Assembly: GCF_004210215.2 (NCBI RefSeq)
Contig: NZ_CP067394.1
Span: 992,001 to 1,056,000, forward strand
DNA from: Cryobacterium sp. SO1
GTDB taxonomy: Bacteria > Actinomycetota > Actinomycetes > Actinomycetales > Microbacteriaceae
Length of the DNA: 64,000 nt
Direction: 5' to 3'
Part shown: one piece after another, positions 53,051 through 60,470 of the stretch
Numbering within the stretch: position 1 is the first letter of the stretch
Layout of the letters: each line of letters opens with the position of its first letter
Notes under the pieces: generated by a model
Seen by the model: only the letters and a program-made list of their open reading frames with translations
What the model was told of the DNA's origin: nothing
Databases searched by the model: none
Program-made: the position numbers and the translations under genes

Positions 53051-53085
53051 GAGAGCAGCTAGCTCCTCAAAACCTAGGGGTCAAA

Positions 53086-55572
53086 ATGTCAAACACAGCT
53101 CTCACCACCAAGACCGCGGCACCAGCGGCCACACCGGAAGCTCTCGGCTTCATGACCGCCAACCGCGATCGTGCGCTCCGCAATGCAGAAACCGCGGCTA
53201 TCCGGAACGACACGGACCCGTACTGGGTTCGCAGCATCGACTCCGATGCCTTCTTCACGCCCGCGTGGGCGGCTGGCAGCGCTGAAAGCTACTACCGCCT
53301 CGCCAGCCACCACGCCTCCTACCTGCAGTGGCGCGCAAACTCCGAGTACGTCGCACGCGGCCGCGGCGTTACGACGGCAGAACGTCGCGACCAGAAGCAC
53401 GCGATCGCGGGCTACACCGGCGCCGCCCTCGACAACATGCTGCTCGAAGACAACAGCTGCCTGGTCATCCCCCTCTACTCGATTAAGCACGGACCCGTCG
53501 AGCCGGTCCTCTACCAGGTTCGGCCGGACCAGCCCCGCACCATCCTCACCTACGAGCTGGAAGCCGACGGCACCACCCGGAAGCTCGACCAGGCTGGTGA
53601 ACCGATCCCCGTCCTGGGCAAGGACAAGAAGCCGAAGAGCCGCAGCCTGAAGTTTGAGGCACCGGCCGGTGCGGTCCGCGGCTCGGATGTCGGACAGCTC
53701 CCCGCCGATGTTCACCCGATCGGTCAGCGGATGCTGTCCGTCAACCCGCAGGCTGTCCTAGCCTGGACCGAGGGTGTGGCCAAGGCTGACGCGATCCTCT
53801 CCTGCGCTCTCCGCGAAGGTCTCGAGATCGTCCCGGTCGCCCTGACCGGTGTGACGATGGGCTTCGTCTCTGGCGACGTCGAGTCTGGCTACTCGCCGAC
53901 GCCGCGGCTGGCTCCGGAGACCGTCGGTCTCATCGACCACCAAGGCCGCACTGAGCTCCTCTTCTGGGATGCTGACTGGAGGACCAACAAGAGTGTGGGT
54001 GGTGCCCTCGTAACCTTCGGCCAGCTTCTGGAGAAGGCCGGCGCCACCGTCTACGTCATCGACACGCCCGGCGTAACCGCAGACGGTAAGGGCGGCATCG
54101 ACGACTTCCTACAAACCGCGTTGACCGCAGGCGCCGCGACCCCGCTCTCCGACCTGCTCGCCACTCACTTGGTCACGATCACCAGCGCCGAGAACGTTGC
54201 CCGCGTCTACTCGGATGACGACTCCGGCCGTTCCGAGCGACTGGTCGACGAGCTGCTCGACACCCGCAGCCACACGTTCGACCCGACCACGGGTGAGTGG
54301 AACAGCTACGACGCCGAGAATGGTATCTGGACTAGCGAGGGTCGCGGCCCCAACGTCGCCCACGTCACCAAGCTGCTGACCGAGCGCGACGCCCAGGATC
54401 CGGTGCGCTACCGCAACAGCCGATCGGCTGCCGCGATCAAGAACGCCGGGATCATCGCATCGAGCGACCCGATGGTGCAGCTCCGCTCCGACGAATGCGA
54501 CGTCGACCCGTACCTGTTGAACACCCCGTCCGGCGTCGTCGACCTGCTGACGGGCGAGTTGCTGCCACACGGTCCGGCCTACGCCATGCGCAAGGTGACG
54601 TCGGTCGGCTACGACCCCGAGGCAAAGGCAACAGTCTGGGAGCGGTTCATCCTGCAGAGTGCTGGCGGCGACGCTGAGTACGTCAAGTTCATCCAACGCT
54701 TCTTCGGGATGTCGCTGATCGGCAAGACGGTCGAGGAGGTCATGGGCATGGTCACCGGCGGGGGACAGAACGGCAAGAGCACGATGATGAAGGCCATCTC
54801 TCAGGCTGTCGGCTCGTACGCCGGCACGATGCCTGCCAAGGCCTTCACCGGTGATCTCACCGATGAGATGCTGATCGAGCTGCAGGGTGCGCGCCTCGTG
54901 CTCTCGGCCGAGACCGGCGTCGGTAACTCGCTGGACGAGATGGCGTTGAAGACCATGACGTCGAGCGACACGATCAGCGGCCGTGGTCTCTACAAGTCCC
55001 GGGTGACGTTCGAGCCGAGCGCGACGATGGTGCTGCTCACCAACCACCGCCCGTCCATCCGTGCACAGGATGCCGGCACCTGGCGCCGCGTCCGCATCCT
55101 CCCGTTCAACAACATCGTGTCCGCGGAGCAGAAGGACGCCGACCTGGCCATGAAGCTCGCCGCGGAGTCGGCTGGTATCCTGCGCTGGCTCGTCGAGGGA
55201 GCCCTGGCGTTCAGCCGGGACGGCCTCGGCACGTGCGACGTGGTCGCCGAAGCCACGGCCTCCTACCGCACCTCCCAGGATTTCCTGGGCGGGTTCATCG
55301 CCGAGTGCCTGATCACCGGCCCGGAGGCCGCGAAGATGAACTGCGGCCGCGCTGACCTCCGCCGCGTGTTCGTGGCCTATTCCTTCGAGCAGGGACGCAG
55401 CACCTCCTGGACCCTTCCGGCGATCCGTGAAGGCCTACAGGAGCGTGGCATCCTTCCTCGCCTGGAAGCTGATTTCGAGAAGACGGTCGGCGGCTACCCC
55501 CGCTGGTACGGGCTCGGCCTCAAGGAAAAGTCCAGCGCGATGGTCGCCGTGGTTGCGGAGACCACCTTCTAG
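53086..55572 (+). CDS. Phage primase/SF3 helicase (P4/D5-like)
   Basis: An 828-residue replication protein starting MSNTALTTKTAAPAATPEAL behind TAGGGG. The N-terminal half resembles DUF3854/Toprim-type primase regions (LREGLEIVPVALTGVTMGFV), and the C-terminal half is a superfamily 3 helicase with Walker A GGGQNGKST near 557, Walker B GARLVLSAETG near 605 and a D5-type LTNHRPSIRAQDAGTWRRVR. It would open and copy the origin region upstream. Confidence 0.85.
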   Translation: MSNTALTTKTAAPAATPEALGFMTANRDRALRNAETAAIRNDTDPYWVRSIDSDAFFTPAWAAGSAESYYRLASHHASYLQWRANSEYVARGRGVTTAERRDQKHAIAGYTGAALDNMLLEDNSCLVIPLYSIKHGPVEPVLYQVRPDQPRTILTYELEADGTTRKLDQAGEPIPVLGKDKKPKSRSLKFEAPAGAVRGSDVGQLPADVHPIGQRMLSVNPQAVLAWTEGVAKADAILSCALREGLEIVPVALTGVTMGFVSGDVESGYSPTPRLAPETVGLIDHQGRTELLFWDADWRTNKSVGGALVTFGQLLEKAGATVYVIDTPGVTADGKGGIDDFLQTALTAGAATPLSDLLATHLVTITSAENVARVYSDDDSGRSERLVDELLDTRSHTFDPTTGEWNSYDAENGIWTSEGRGPNVAHVTKLLTERDAQDPVRYRNSRSAAAIKNAGIIASSDPMVQLRSDECDVDPYLLNTPSGVVDLLTGELLPHGPAYAMRKVTSVGYDPEAKATVWERFILQSAGGDAEYVKFIQRFFGMSLIGKTVEEVMGMVTGGGQNGKSTMMKAISQAVGSYAGTMPAKAFTGDLTDEMLIELQGARLVLSAETGVGNSLDEMALKTMTSSDTISGRGLYKSRVTFEPSATMVLLTNHRPSIRAQDAGTWRRVRILPFNNIVSAEQKDADLAMKLAAESAGILRWLVEGALAFSRDGLGTCDVVAEATASYRTSQDFLGGFIAECLITGPEAAKMNCGRADLRRVFVAYSFEQGRSTSWTLPAIREGLQERGILPRLEADFEKTVGGYPRWYGLGLKEKSSAMVAVVAETTF

Positions 55573-55593
55573 TCAGGGGCCAGCCAGACCATG

Positions 55594-55622
55594 AGACACC
55601 CGGTGCGGTGCACCGGGTGTCT
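55594..55622. terminator. Terminator after primase-helicase gene
   Basis: AGACACCCGGT and ACCGGGTGTCT form an 11-bp perfect stem with a 7-nt loop, followed by TTCTGTG, for rightward transcripts. Confidence 0.7.
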
Positions 55623-55660
55623 TTCTGTGCCCCCGCCAGTTTTGGTCAGAAAAGATTTTG

Positions 55661-55720
55661 AAGTATTTCTCAAAAACACCCCGATTTTTGCGCAAGTGGC
55701 CACCTCTATGTATGTGAAGG
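55661..55720 (+). promoter_or_regulatory. Repeated early promoter element, copy C
   Basis: Has AAGTATTTC, CACCCCGATTTTTGCGCA and GGCCACCTCTATGTATG, matching copies A and B. It drives the gene at 55777 after a terminator. Confidence 0.65.
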
Positions 55721-55776
55721 GGTCAGAAGGCCCAGATGCAGGCAGCGGAAGCAGCCCATACAGAAAAGAGAACGAC

Positions 55777-56124
55777 ATGTCAGTCCAAGAAAACCTAAAC
55801 CTCGAACCGACTGTGGCTGAGGTCGCCGAGGCTGGCCTCGTACTCAAAGGCATCCACCGCCACGACAGCCGCCCCGGCTCTTGGTGCGCCAGGATCGCCA
55901 AGCCCGGCGGCCGTGGCATCCACCACCTGGCCTACGACCCGCACAGCCTGGACGGACAGCGTTCCGTCTGGGGGCCGGCATGGGGGTCGGTGCGGAGCGC
56001 CACCGGCAATACGGAAGCACTGGCCGCCCTCTGCATCATCGGCAAGATCTCGGCATCGGAGGCCGACAGTGACCTTGACGGCGACTCACCCGAGTCTATC
56101 GAGCAGGCGTTCGAACTTCGCTAG
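55777..56124 (+). CDS. Early phage protein of unknown function, 115 aa
   Basis: Starts MSVQENLNLEPTVAEVAEAG with AAAAGAGA upstream. The middle WCARIAKPGGRGIHHLAYDP and WGPAWGSVRSATGNTEALAA look ordered and the end is acidic. No family is recognised. It is led by repeated promoter C. Confidence 0.6.
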   Translation: MSVQENLNLEPTVAEVAEAGLVLKGIHRHDSRPGSWCARIAKPGGRGIHHLAYDPHSLDGQRSVWGPAWGSVRSATGNTEALAALCIIGKISASEADSDLDGDSPESIEQAFELR

Positions 56125-56184
56125 ACCGCACTACCAACCACACACCCACACCACCGGCTGAGGGGCCGGAGAAATGAGATCCAA

Positions 56185-56406
56185 ATGCCAGAGAACACCA
56201 CCACCACCAAGCTCGACCTGTCCACCGCCGAGTCCGTCGAAGAGGCGCTCGTCTCGCTCTTCCCAGCTCTTGCCGGCGTTGACGCGGCCGCCAGCCGGTA
56301 CGCGGCGGAGCTCGCCGGCTTCGACGTCGCGACTCGGAACACGATCCGCCTGAGCTTCCACCTGGCCGCGCAGACCGCGCTCATCGAGCGCCTGCTTGCC
56401 AAGTAG
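56185..56406 (+). CDS. Small early phage protein, 73 aa
   Basis: MPENTTTTKLDLSTAESVEE then a helical LFPALAGVDAAASRYAAELA and IRLSFHLAAQTALIERLLAK. Predicted all-alpha and soluble. GGAGAAATG-type sequence precedes it. Function unknown. Confidence 0.6.
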   Translation: MPENTTTTKLDLSTAESVEEALVSLFPALAGVDAAASRYAAELAGFDVATRNTIRLSFHLAAQTALIERLLAK

Positions 56407-56466
56407 ATCCTGCACCACCAACCACCCGCACAACCAACTGCACCATTCATATCCTGGAGGGGAATT

Positions 56467-56568
56467 ATGAACAGCATCACGAACCACGACCACTTCATCG
56501 TCGCGAACTTCGGCAGCGCCCAGACCCGCGTCGCCGTCGCACTCGCTCAGCTGAAGGCTCGCGCCTGA
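56467..56568 (+). CDS. Micro-protein, 33 aa
   Basis: MNSITNHDHFIVANFGSAQT then RVAVALAQLKARA. A strong CTGGAGGGGAATT Shine-Dalgarno region supports it. The stop overlaps the next start (TGATG). Function unknown. Confidence 0.5.
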   Translation: MNSITNHDHFIVANFGSAQTRVAVALAQLKARA

Positions 56569-56693
56569 TGGGCGTCAAGCAAGACACCGCCTTCTTCACG
56601 CCAACCGGCACGCATGCCGAGCAAGCGGCAGCGTTCGCCGCGATCCCGATGGTGGACCCGCGATCGTTCGCAGGCACTGGGGTGGCAGCATGA
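56568..56693 (+). CDS. Micro-protein, 41 aa
   Basis: MGVKQDTAFFTPTGTHAEQA then AAFAAIPMVDPRSFAGTGVA. Its start and stop overlap its neighbours, so it is coupled. Function unknown. Confidence 0.5.
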   Translation: MGVKQDTAFFTPTGTHAEQAAAFAAIPMVDPRSFAGTGVAA

Positions 56694-56884
56694 TGGCTTC
56701 AGAGGTAATCGCCGGCCTCGAGCGGCTCGTCGCCGAGTTCGGCGACGTGGATATGGAGAACCGCAGCGAGCTTCGGTTCGACCCGACCTGGACAACATGT
56801 ACATTGCTCCTCGAAGGCACCTGGGTGATTGTCCCTGGCGCCGGAAGTCGTTGGTCTGCGGCCGCAGTGGCGGTGACAGCGTGA
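56690..56884 (+). CDS. Small early phage protein, 64 aa
   Basis: MMASEVIAGLERLVAEFGDV then MENRSELRFDPTWTTCTLLL. The N-terminal half is helical and the rest beta-like. The start overlaps the previous stop (ATGA) and its stop overlaps the next GTG. Confidence 0.55.
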   Translation: MMASEVIAGLERLVAEFGDVDMENRSELRFDPTWTTCTLLLEGTWVIVPGAGSRWSAAAVAVTA

Positions 56885-57060
56885 GCGCCGCGGCGGATGC
56901 ATGGTGCACGGCCGGCTGCAATGGTGGAACCGTGCGCTTCTGCCAGCCTGAGGCGGAGTGCGAGATGTTCCGTGATGTCGGTTCCGACTGCGGGGTTCTC
57001 GGGACGCTCGCCGAGATTGCGGCGGCTAGGGCTGGAGAACCAGCGCTCAATAGGATCTAA
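56881..57060 (+). CDS. Small Cys-rich early protein, 59 aa
   Basis: Starts at GTG 56881, VSAAADAWCTAGCNGGTVRF, with five Cys including CTAGC and CQPEAEC and a later DCG, consistent with a zinc-binding fold. It ends the coupled chain from 56467 and is followed by a terminator. Confidence 0.55.
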   Translation: MSAAADAWCTAGCNGGTVRFCQPEAECEMFRDVGSDCGVLGTLAEIAAARAGEPALNRI

Positions 57061-57084
57061 CGCTCGACCAGGCGAACAAGAAAG

Positions 57085-57121
57085 GCGGCTCGACCATCTA
57101 ACCGGTGGTCGAGCCGCTTTT
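57085..57121. terminator. Intrinsic terminator with T-run
   Basis: GCGGCTCGACCA and TGGTCGAGCCGC form a 12-bp stem followed by TTTT; it ends the rightward early operon and faces the leftward 134-aa gene. Confidence 0.72.
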
Positions 57122-57144
57122 CTCTTGCCCCGCGACCACGTGGA

Positions 57145-57549
57145 TCACTGCAACCGTCGGTGCAGAGGGTCGCATTGCACTATCCGGACGATCCGCTCTA
57201 CCACCCCGAGGTCCAGAATGTCGAGACCGCCGCCCTCGTTCCTCGCACGCGGGATCAGCACACCAGGCTCTGTGACCCGCAGCAGGAGCCCGTAGACGGA
57301 AAGCTGAGACCAGGCTGCGTCGACGGGGTCGCCAGACCGCTCGATGACGGTGGCGGTCGGAGGGAAGCCCGACCGTATGGCGATCACAGCAGCGCGCCGG
57401 GTGCCGGTCACCTTGTAGAAGCCGGATTCGGCGGTCGCCGTGAGGGCCAGCCGGTCTTCGACCTCGCAAACGAGTACGTGCCAGTCACTGCCCATTACAC
57501 CGTTGAACGCCGGCCGACTGCTGAATGTGACGACTCGTGGGTTTCGCAC
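57145..57549 (-). CDS. Phage protein of unknown function, 134 aa, motif-preceded
   Basis: Starts at GTG 57549 (RNPRVVTFSSRPAFNGVMGS), fixed by the 11-mer element 6 nt upstream. HVLVCEVEDRLALTATAESG and TGTRRAAVIAIRSGFPPTAT look like a beta-rich domain. No known motif or membrane segment. It is the last gene of a leftward prophage-end operon. Confidence 0.6.
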   Translation of the reverse strand: MRNPRVVTFSSRPAFNGVMGSDWHVLVCEVEDRLALTATAESGFYKVTGTRRAAVIAIRSGFPPTATVIERSGDPVDAAWSQLSVYGLLLRVTEPGVLIPRARNEGGGLDILDLGVVERIVRIVQCDPLHRRLQ

Positions 57550-57554
57550 ACCTA

Positions 57555-57695
57555 TTACATGCGCGGGTCGCCGTCCAAGCGCAGCTGCGGCTCGGTTGTG
57601 ATCCAGTCTTCGTCTCCGCTAATCTCTACCGCGTCATCCCAAGCTCCGTCAGCCACGGGCAGGTGTGGCAGGTCGCGGTCGTCACCTTTGGTCAT
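57555..57695 (-). CDS. Small acidic phage protein, 46 aa
   Basis: Starts at ATG 57695, MTKGDDRDLPHLPVADGAWD, and ends LDGDPRM with its last codons and stop (CCG CGC ATG TAA) lying inside the CCGCGCATGTA element of the next gene. Strongly acidic, no domain seen. It might be a small anti-restriction or regulatory protein, but this is a guess from composition only. Confidence 0.45.
   Translation of the reverse strand: MTKGDDRDLPHLPVADGAWDDAVEISGDEDWITTEPQLRLDGDPRM
57556..57566 (-). promoter_or_regulatory. Start-associated element CCGCGCATGTA, copy 5
   Basis: Lies 6 nt before GTG 57549; the spacer is ATAGGT. It overlaps the end of the 46-aa gene. Confidence 0.7.
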
Positions 57696-57718
57696 AGCCC
57701 GCAAGCTACACCCTGCCG

Positions 57719-58048
57719 TCACCCGTAGAACAGCGGCTGCGCATCAATCCAGAGCATAGGTGCGAGGGTCACCGCGGTGACCTCCTCGAGAACCCATGGT
57801 CGCCGAGGTTTGAAGCACAGCCAGCCGACCTCGCCGACCGTCAGCTCGAAGAGGACGAGCGGGAGGATGCGGCCGAAATGGTTTTGGTGTGGCCCAACGA
57901 TTCCGCGTGGTCGCTGGATACCTCCGGTGATGGTCCCGTCTCTATGCAACCTCACCTTTAGGATCTCCAGCTCGGAGATCCCGATGTACTGCCAGCCCCG
58001 GGGCGATCCCAGGTTCACAACACGAGGGCCGAGCCCGTCGTCCCTCAT
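57719..58048 (-). CDS. Phage protein of unknown function, 109 aa
   Basis: Starts MRDDGLGPRVVNLGSPRGWQ; IGISELEILKVRLHRDGTIT and GRILPLVLFELTVGEVGWLC suggest a beta-rich fold. The start overlaps the stop of the 88-aa gene (ATGA), so it is coupled to it and lacks its own 11-mer element. Confidence 0.6.
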   Translation of the reverse strand: MRDDGLGPRVVNLGSPRGWQYIGISELEILKVRLHRDGTITGGIQRPRGIVGPHQNHFGRILPLVLFELTVGEVGWLCFKPRRPWVLEEVTAVTLAPMLWIDAQPLFYG

Positions 58049-58311
58049 GGTGCCGGCACGAATTCCGTGTCGGCCACCTGCACCACGAAGAGCACGAGGC
58101 CGCCTGTCCAACTGCCGCCGGCTGCCCAGACGATGACCGCGGGCTCGTGGAGCTCGAAGCTGCAACCTACGGCTGCGGTCCGTGGGGCTGTGTCACCGAC
58201 CGCGGCTTCCGAGTATGCGGATGTCCGGCTCCGATGGAAGGTTATGGTCTCGGTGGTCGTGGTGACGAGGAAGGTCGAGAAGAGGCTGGCGTCGGAGGTG
58301 GTGGTGGTCAT
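58045..58311 (-). CDS. Phage protein of unknown function, 88 aa, motif-preceded
   Basis: Starts at ATG 58311, MTTTTSDASLFSTFLVTTTT, an unusual Thr-rich beginning, then a CSFELHEPAVIVWAAGGSWT segment resembling a small beta barrel and a final VVQVADTEFVPAP. The 11-mer element lies 6 nt upstream. First gene of the leftward end operon. Confidence 0.6.
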   Translation of the reverse strand: MTTTTSDASLFSTFLVTTTTETITFHRSRTSAYSEAAVGDTAPRTAAVGCSFELHEPAVIVWAAGGSWTGGLVLFVVQVADTEFVPAP

Positions 58312-58317
58312 GAAGGG

Positions 58318-58328
58318 TACATGCGCGG
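58318..58328 (-). promoter_or_regulatory. Start-associated element CCGCGCATGTA, copy 6
   Basis: Lies 6 nt before ATG 58311; the spacer is CCCTTC. A 7-bp inverted repeat GTCGTCC-AAAAACGAC lies just upstream. Confidence 0.7.
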
Positions 58329-58460
58329 GTCGTCCCAAAAACGACCGGTTGCGGGACTTGAGCCGCCATGTCAGACGCACCGCGCATGGTTGTCCCAGAA
58401 GTCGTCCTAGAAGGTTTCCGTTCCCGGAAGCCGCGGCAGGCGTTTCTGGGATGGATCATC

Positions 58461-59015
58461 ATGGCAATCATCGCTTACGCCCGTGTCTCTACCGGTGACC
58501 AGACTCTTGACGCACAGACGCTCGCGCTTAACACGGCCGGCGCCGACAAAACCTTTGCGGACCGCGGTGTCTCCGGTACAAAGACCTCCAGGCCGGGACT
58601 CGATGCGGCGCTCGCATACCTTCGCGATGGCGATGTCCTTCTCGTGGCAAGGCTGGACCGGCTCGGTCGCTCGACCTTGCACGTCCTGGCTCTTATCCAG
58701 GAGCTCGGCGGTCGCGGCGTCGGATTCCGATCACTAAACGAAGACGTCGACACAACGACTCCTGCTGGAAGGCTGATGCTTCTAATGCTGGCTGGCCTGG
58801 CTGCCATGGAGCGGGAGATCACAGTGGAGAGGACGCACGCCGGGCTCGCGGCTGCTCGTGCACGTGGTCGCATCGGTGGCCGTCCACGGGCCATGACCGC
58901 CGCCCAGATAGAACTGGCGAAGATCATGTTCGCCCGCGGTACAGCGGTAACGGTGATCGCCGCCGAGCTGGGATGCGGGCGCTCTACCGCCTACCGGGCT
59001 CTGGAGACGGTCTAA
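58461..59015 (+). CDS. Small serine recombinase (resolvase/invertase type)
   Basis: A 184-residue resolvase. AYARVSTGDQTLDAQ gives the nucleophile Ser10 and Arg8; DRGVSGTKTSRPGLDAALAY and LLVARLDRLGRST complete the catalytic domain; the C-terminal HTH is AVTVIAAELGCGRSTAYRAL. ATG 58461 is chosen; upstream ATGs add non-family residues. It is tail to tail with the large integrase (4-bp overlap). It could invert a phage segment or resolve dimers; no inverted target is visible. Confidence 0.85.
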   Translation: MAIIAYARVSTGDQTLDAQTLALNTAGADKTFADRGVSGTKTSRPGLDAALAYLRDGDVLLVARLDRLGRSTLHVLALIQELGGRGVGFRSLNEDVDTTTPAGRLMLLMLAGLAAMEREITVERTHAGLAAARARGRIGGRPRAMTAAQIELAKIMFARGTAVTVIAAELGCGRSTAYRALETV

Positions 59016-60421
59016 TCGTTCCAGACCACCACGAGATCCTCTTCGCTGTACCTGGTGCCGCTTCCGGCCGGCTTGATCACGACTGTCAGTAGCCGAGCCA
59101 CCACGTCGCGCTGCGCGCTCAGGTCCAGCTCATCCCACTTCTCCCGAACGTGCCCGCCAGCAAGGTGCGCGAGAGGCGTTGACGGCCGTGCCGTATCGAG
59201 GGACCGCTGAGATGTCGTTCTGGCCGCGCCGTTGGCTGCCGTCATGCTCCGCAGTTGCTCCCGTGTGATCTCTCCGGCCATGAACATTTGGCTGATCACG
59301 AGGTCCTTGGCGTTGACAGCGTCGATTGCTGATTGGGCCTCTTCGGCTACACCGCTGTCGCTGGTCGCAAAAAGATCGATCGCATCCGGCATCCCAAGTC
59401 GCCCAACGACGAGTTCAACGATAGAGGCGTCCACCGCTTCCTGGTGTCGGCGGATTCTGTAGCAGCTCGAGCAGTTATACGCCGGCGGCTGGCGTTTCGT
59501 CGCGCCCGTCTTTTTGCTGACGACGGTCCTACCGATCTGCCGGCGCATCGCTCCGCCACACAACCCGCACAACGCTAGGCCGGAAAGCAAGTACTTGTAG
59601 CCCGGCCCTACGTTGTTTGACCGTCGCGCCGGGTCCTTCAGCAAAGCGACGAGGCGCTCATAGATGGCCTCGTCGTAGAGCGGCTCGGTCGTTGAGGGGC
59701 CAATGACGCGGCCCTGATACTGGCGGAGGCCGGCGTTCGTCGGGCGGAGCAGGATCTGGCGCAGGATCGTTGAATTCCAGAGTGGAGCTCTGGGGCCATG
59801 GATGCCGCGCTCGTTGAAGTCGGTGACGACGGATCGCAGTGATTCGAGCGCGAGAATCCGTTCGGCTGCTTCGCGGACGACGGCTCCTTGCTCGGGGCGG
59901 ACGACGTCGCGATTCGCGGAGCCGGCCCCGCCGGCGACTCGGGAGTATCCGTAAGGAGCGTAGCCGTGTGGCTCGCCCATCTCGGCTTTCTGCAAGAACT
60001 TCCTGGCGAGCCGTTTGCTCATCTGCTCTACTTCATATCGCGCCAGAGTTCCGAGCGTGCGGGCCATCATCCTGCCTTCGGGCGTGCCTAGCTTCACTTC
60101 TCCATTAATTGTTACCAACGCCAGCGTGTGCTTGTCGGCGAGCGCAATGATCGTTTCGAGCTCTGACGGCGTGCGGGTGATCCGATCCACGGAGTAGGCG
60201 ATGATTGCTTGGATGGTGCCGTTCTCGACGTCTGCGATCATCCGCTGGAACGCAGGGCGCCGCTTGCCGTTGCTGGCTGAAATGTCGTTGTCGACATAGG
60301 TCTCGGTAACGGTCCACCCGCGACGCGCGGCTTCAGCCTGGCAGTCGCGTTGCTGGCGCTCGACACCGAGCCCCTCTCCCGCGGAATCCAGGGAAATCCG
60401 GCAGTAAATCGCAGCTCTCAT
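59012..60421 (-). CDS. int: Large serine integrase
   Basis: A 469-residue site-specific recombinase that integrated the phage. The N-terminal catalytic domain begins AAIYCRISLDSAGEG (nucleophile Ser10), the recombinase domain includes EMGEPHGYAPYGY, and a zinc ribbon is formed by Cys285, 288, 317 and 320 (CGLCGG and CSSCYR), followed by a coiled-coil helix. ATG 60421 is chosen because attP starts 5 bp beyond; an upstream frame into host DNA is spurious. No directionality factor is recognised nearby. Confidence 0.92.
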   Translation of the reverse strand: MRAAIYCRISLDSAGEGLGVERQQRDCQAEAARRGWTVTETYVDNDISASNGKRRPAFQRMIADVENGTIQAIIAYSVDRITRTPSELETIIALADKHTLALVTINGEVKLGTPEGRMMARTLGTLARYEVEQMSKRLARKFLQKAEMGEPHGYAPYGYSRVAGGAGSANRDVVRPEQGAVVREAAERILALESLRSVVTDFNERGIHGPRAPLWNSTILRQILLRPTNAGLRQYQGRVIGPSTTEPLYDEAIYERLVALLKDPARRSNNVGPGYKYLLSGLALCGLCGGAMRRQIGRTVVSKKTGATKRQPPAYNCSSCYRIRRHQEAVDASIVELVVGRLGMPDAIDLFATSDSGVAEEAQSAIDAVNAKDLVISQMFMAGEITREQLRSMTAANGAARTTSQRSLDTARPSTPLAHLAGGHVREKWDELDLSAQRDVVARLLTVVIKPAGSGTRYSEEDLVVVWND

Positions 60422-60426
60422 AGCTG

Positions 60427-60470
60427 CATCATAATGTCTGCCTCTTCCCTTTGGTGTTCCTGATCCTGCC
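60427..60470. other. attR, right prophage attachment site
   Basis: Phage half CATCATAATGTCTGCCTCTTC at 60427-60447, core CC at 60448-60449, then the host half (TTTGGTGTTCC onward) resuming tadC. Rejoined with attL, the 44-bp attP has 21-bp arms around CC, with CATCATAAT and ATTATGATG at the ends. Confidence 0.8.

Larger units (their letters stand above)
52283..53085. other. 800-bp non-coding control and probable origin region
   Basis: No supported gene lies here. It holds promoter element A (52325-52392), CGCATATAT sites at 52434 and 52542, two large perfect inverted repeats built from CTCACC units (52607-52750 and 52840-52957) around AT-rich DNA (52632-52725), and promoter element B (52984-53050). 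It divides the leftward sigma gene from the rightward primase-helicase gene. Confidence 0.7.
21187..60449. mobile_element. Complete siphovirus-like prophage, about 39.3 kb
   Basis: Bounded by attL and attR within tadC and carrying, in phage order, a serine integrase, replication genes, lysin, terminase, portal, protease, capsid, connectors, tail and fibre genes. No core structural gene appears missing or frameshifted, apart from the programmed shift in the tail chaperones. An IS21 element is inserted at 46783-49381. No recognisable CI-like repressor or excision factor was found. Confidence 0.9.

Noticed and set aside
58369..58381. Seventh possible copy of the 11-mer (CCGCGCATGGT) upstream of the small recombinase
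   Set aside because: It lacks the final TA and the spacing to the recombinase start is not 6 nt, so it is not counted.
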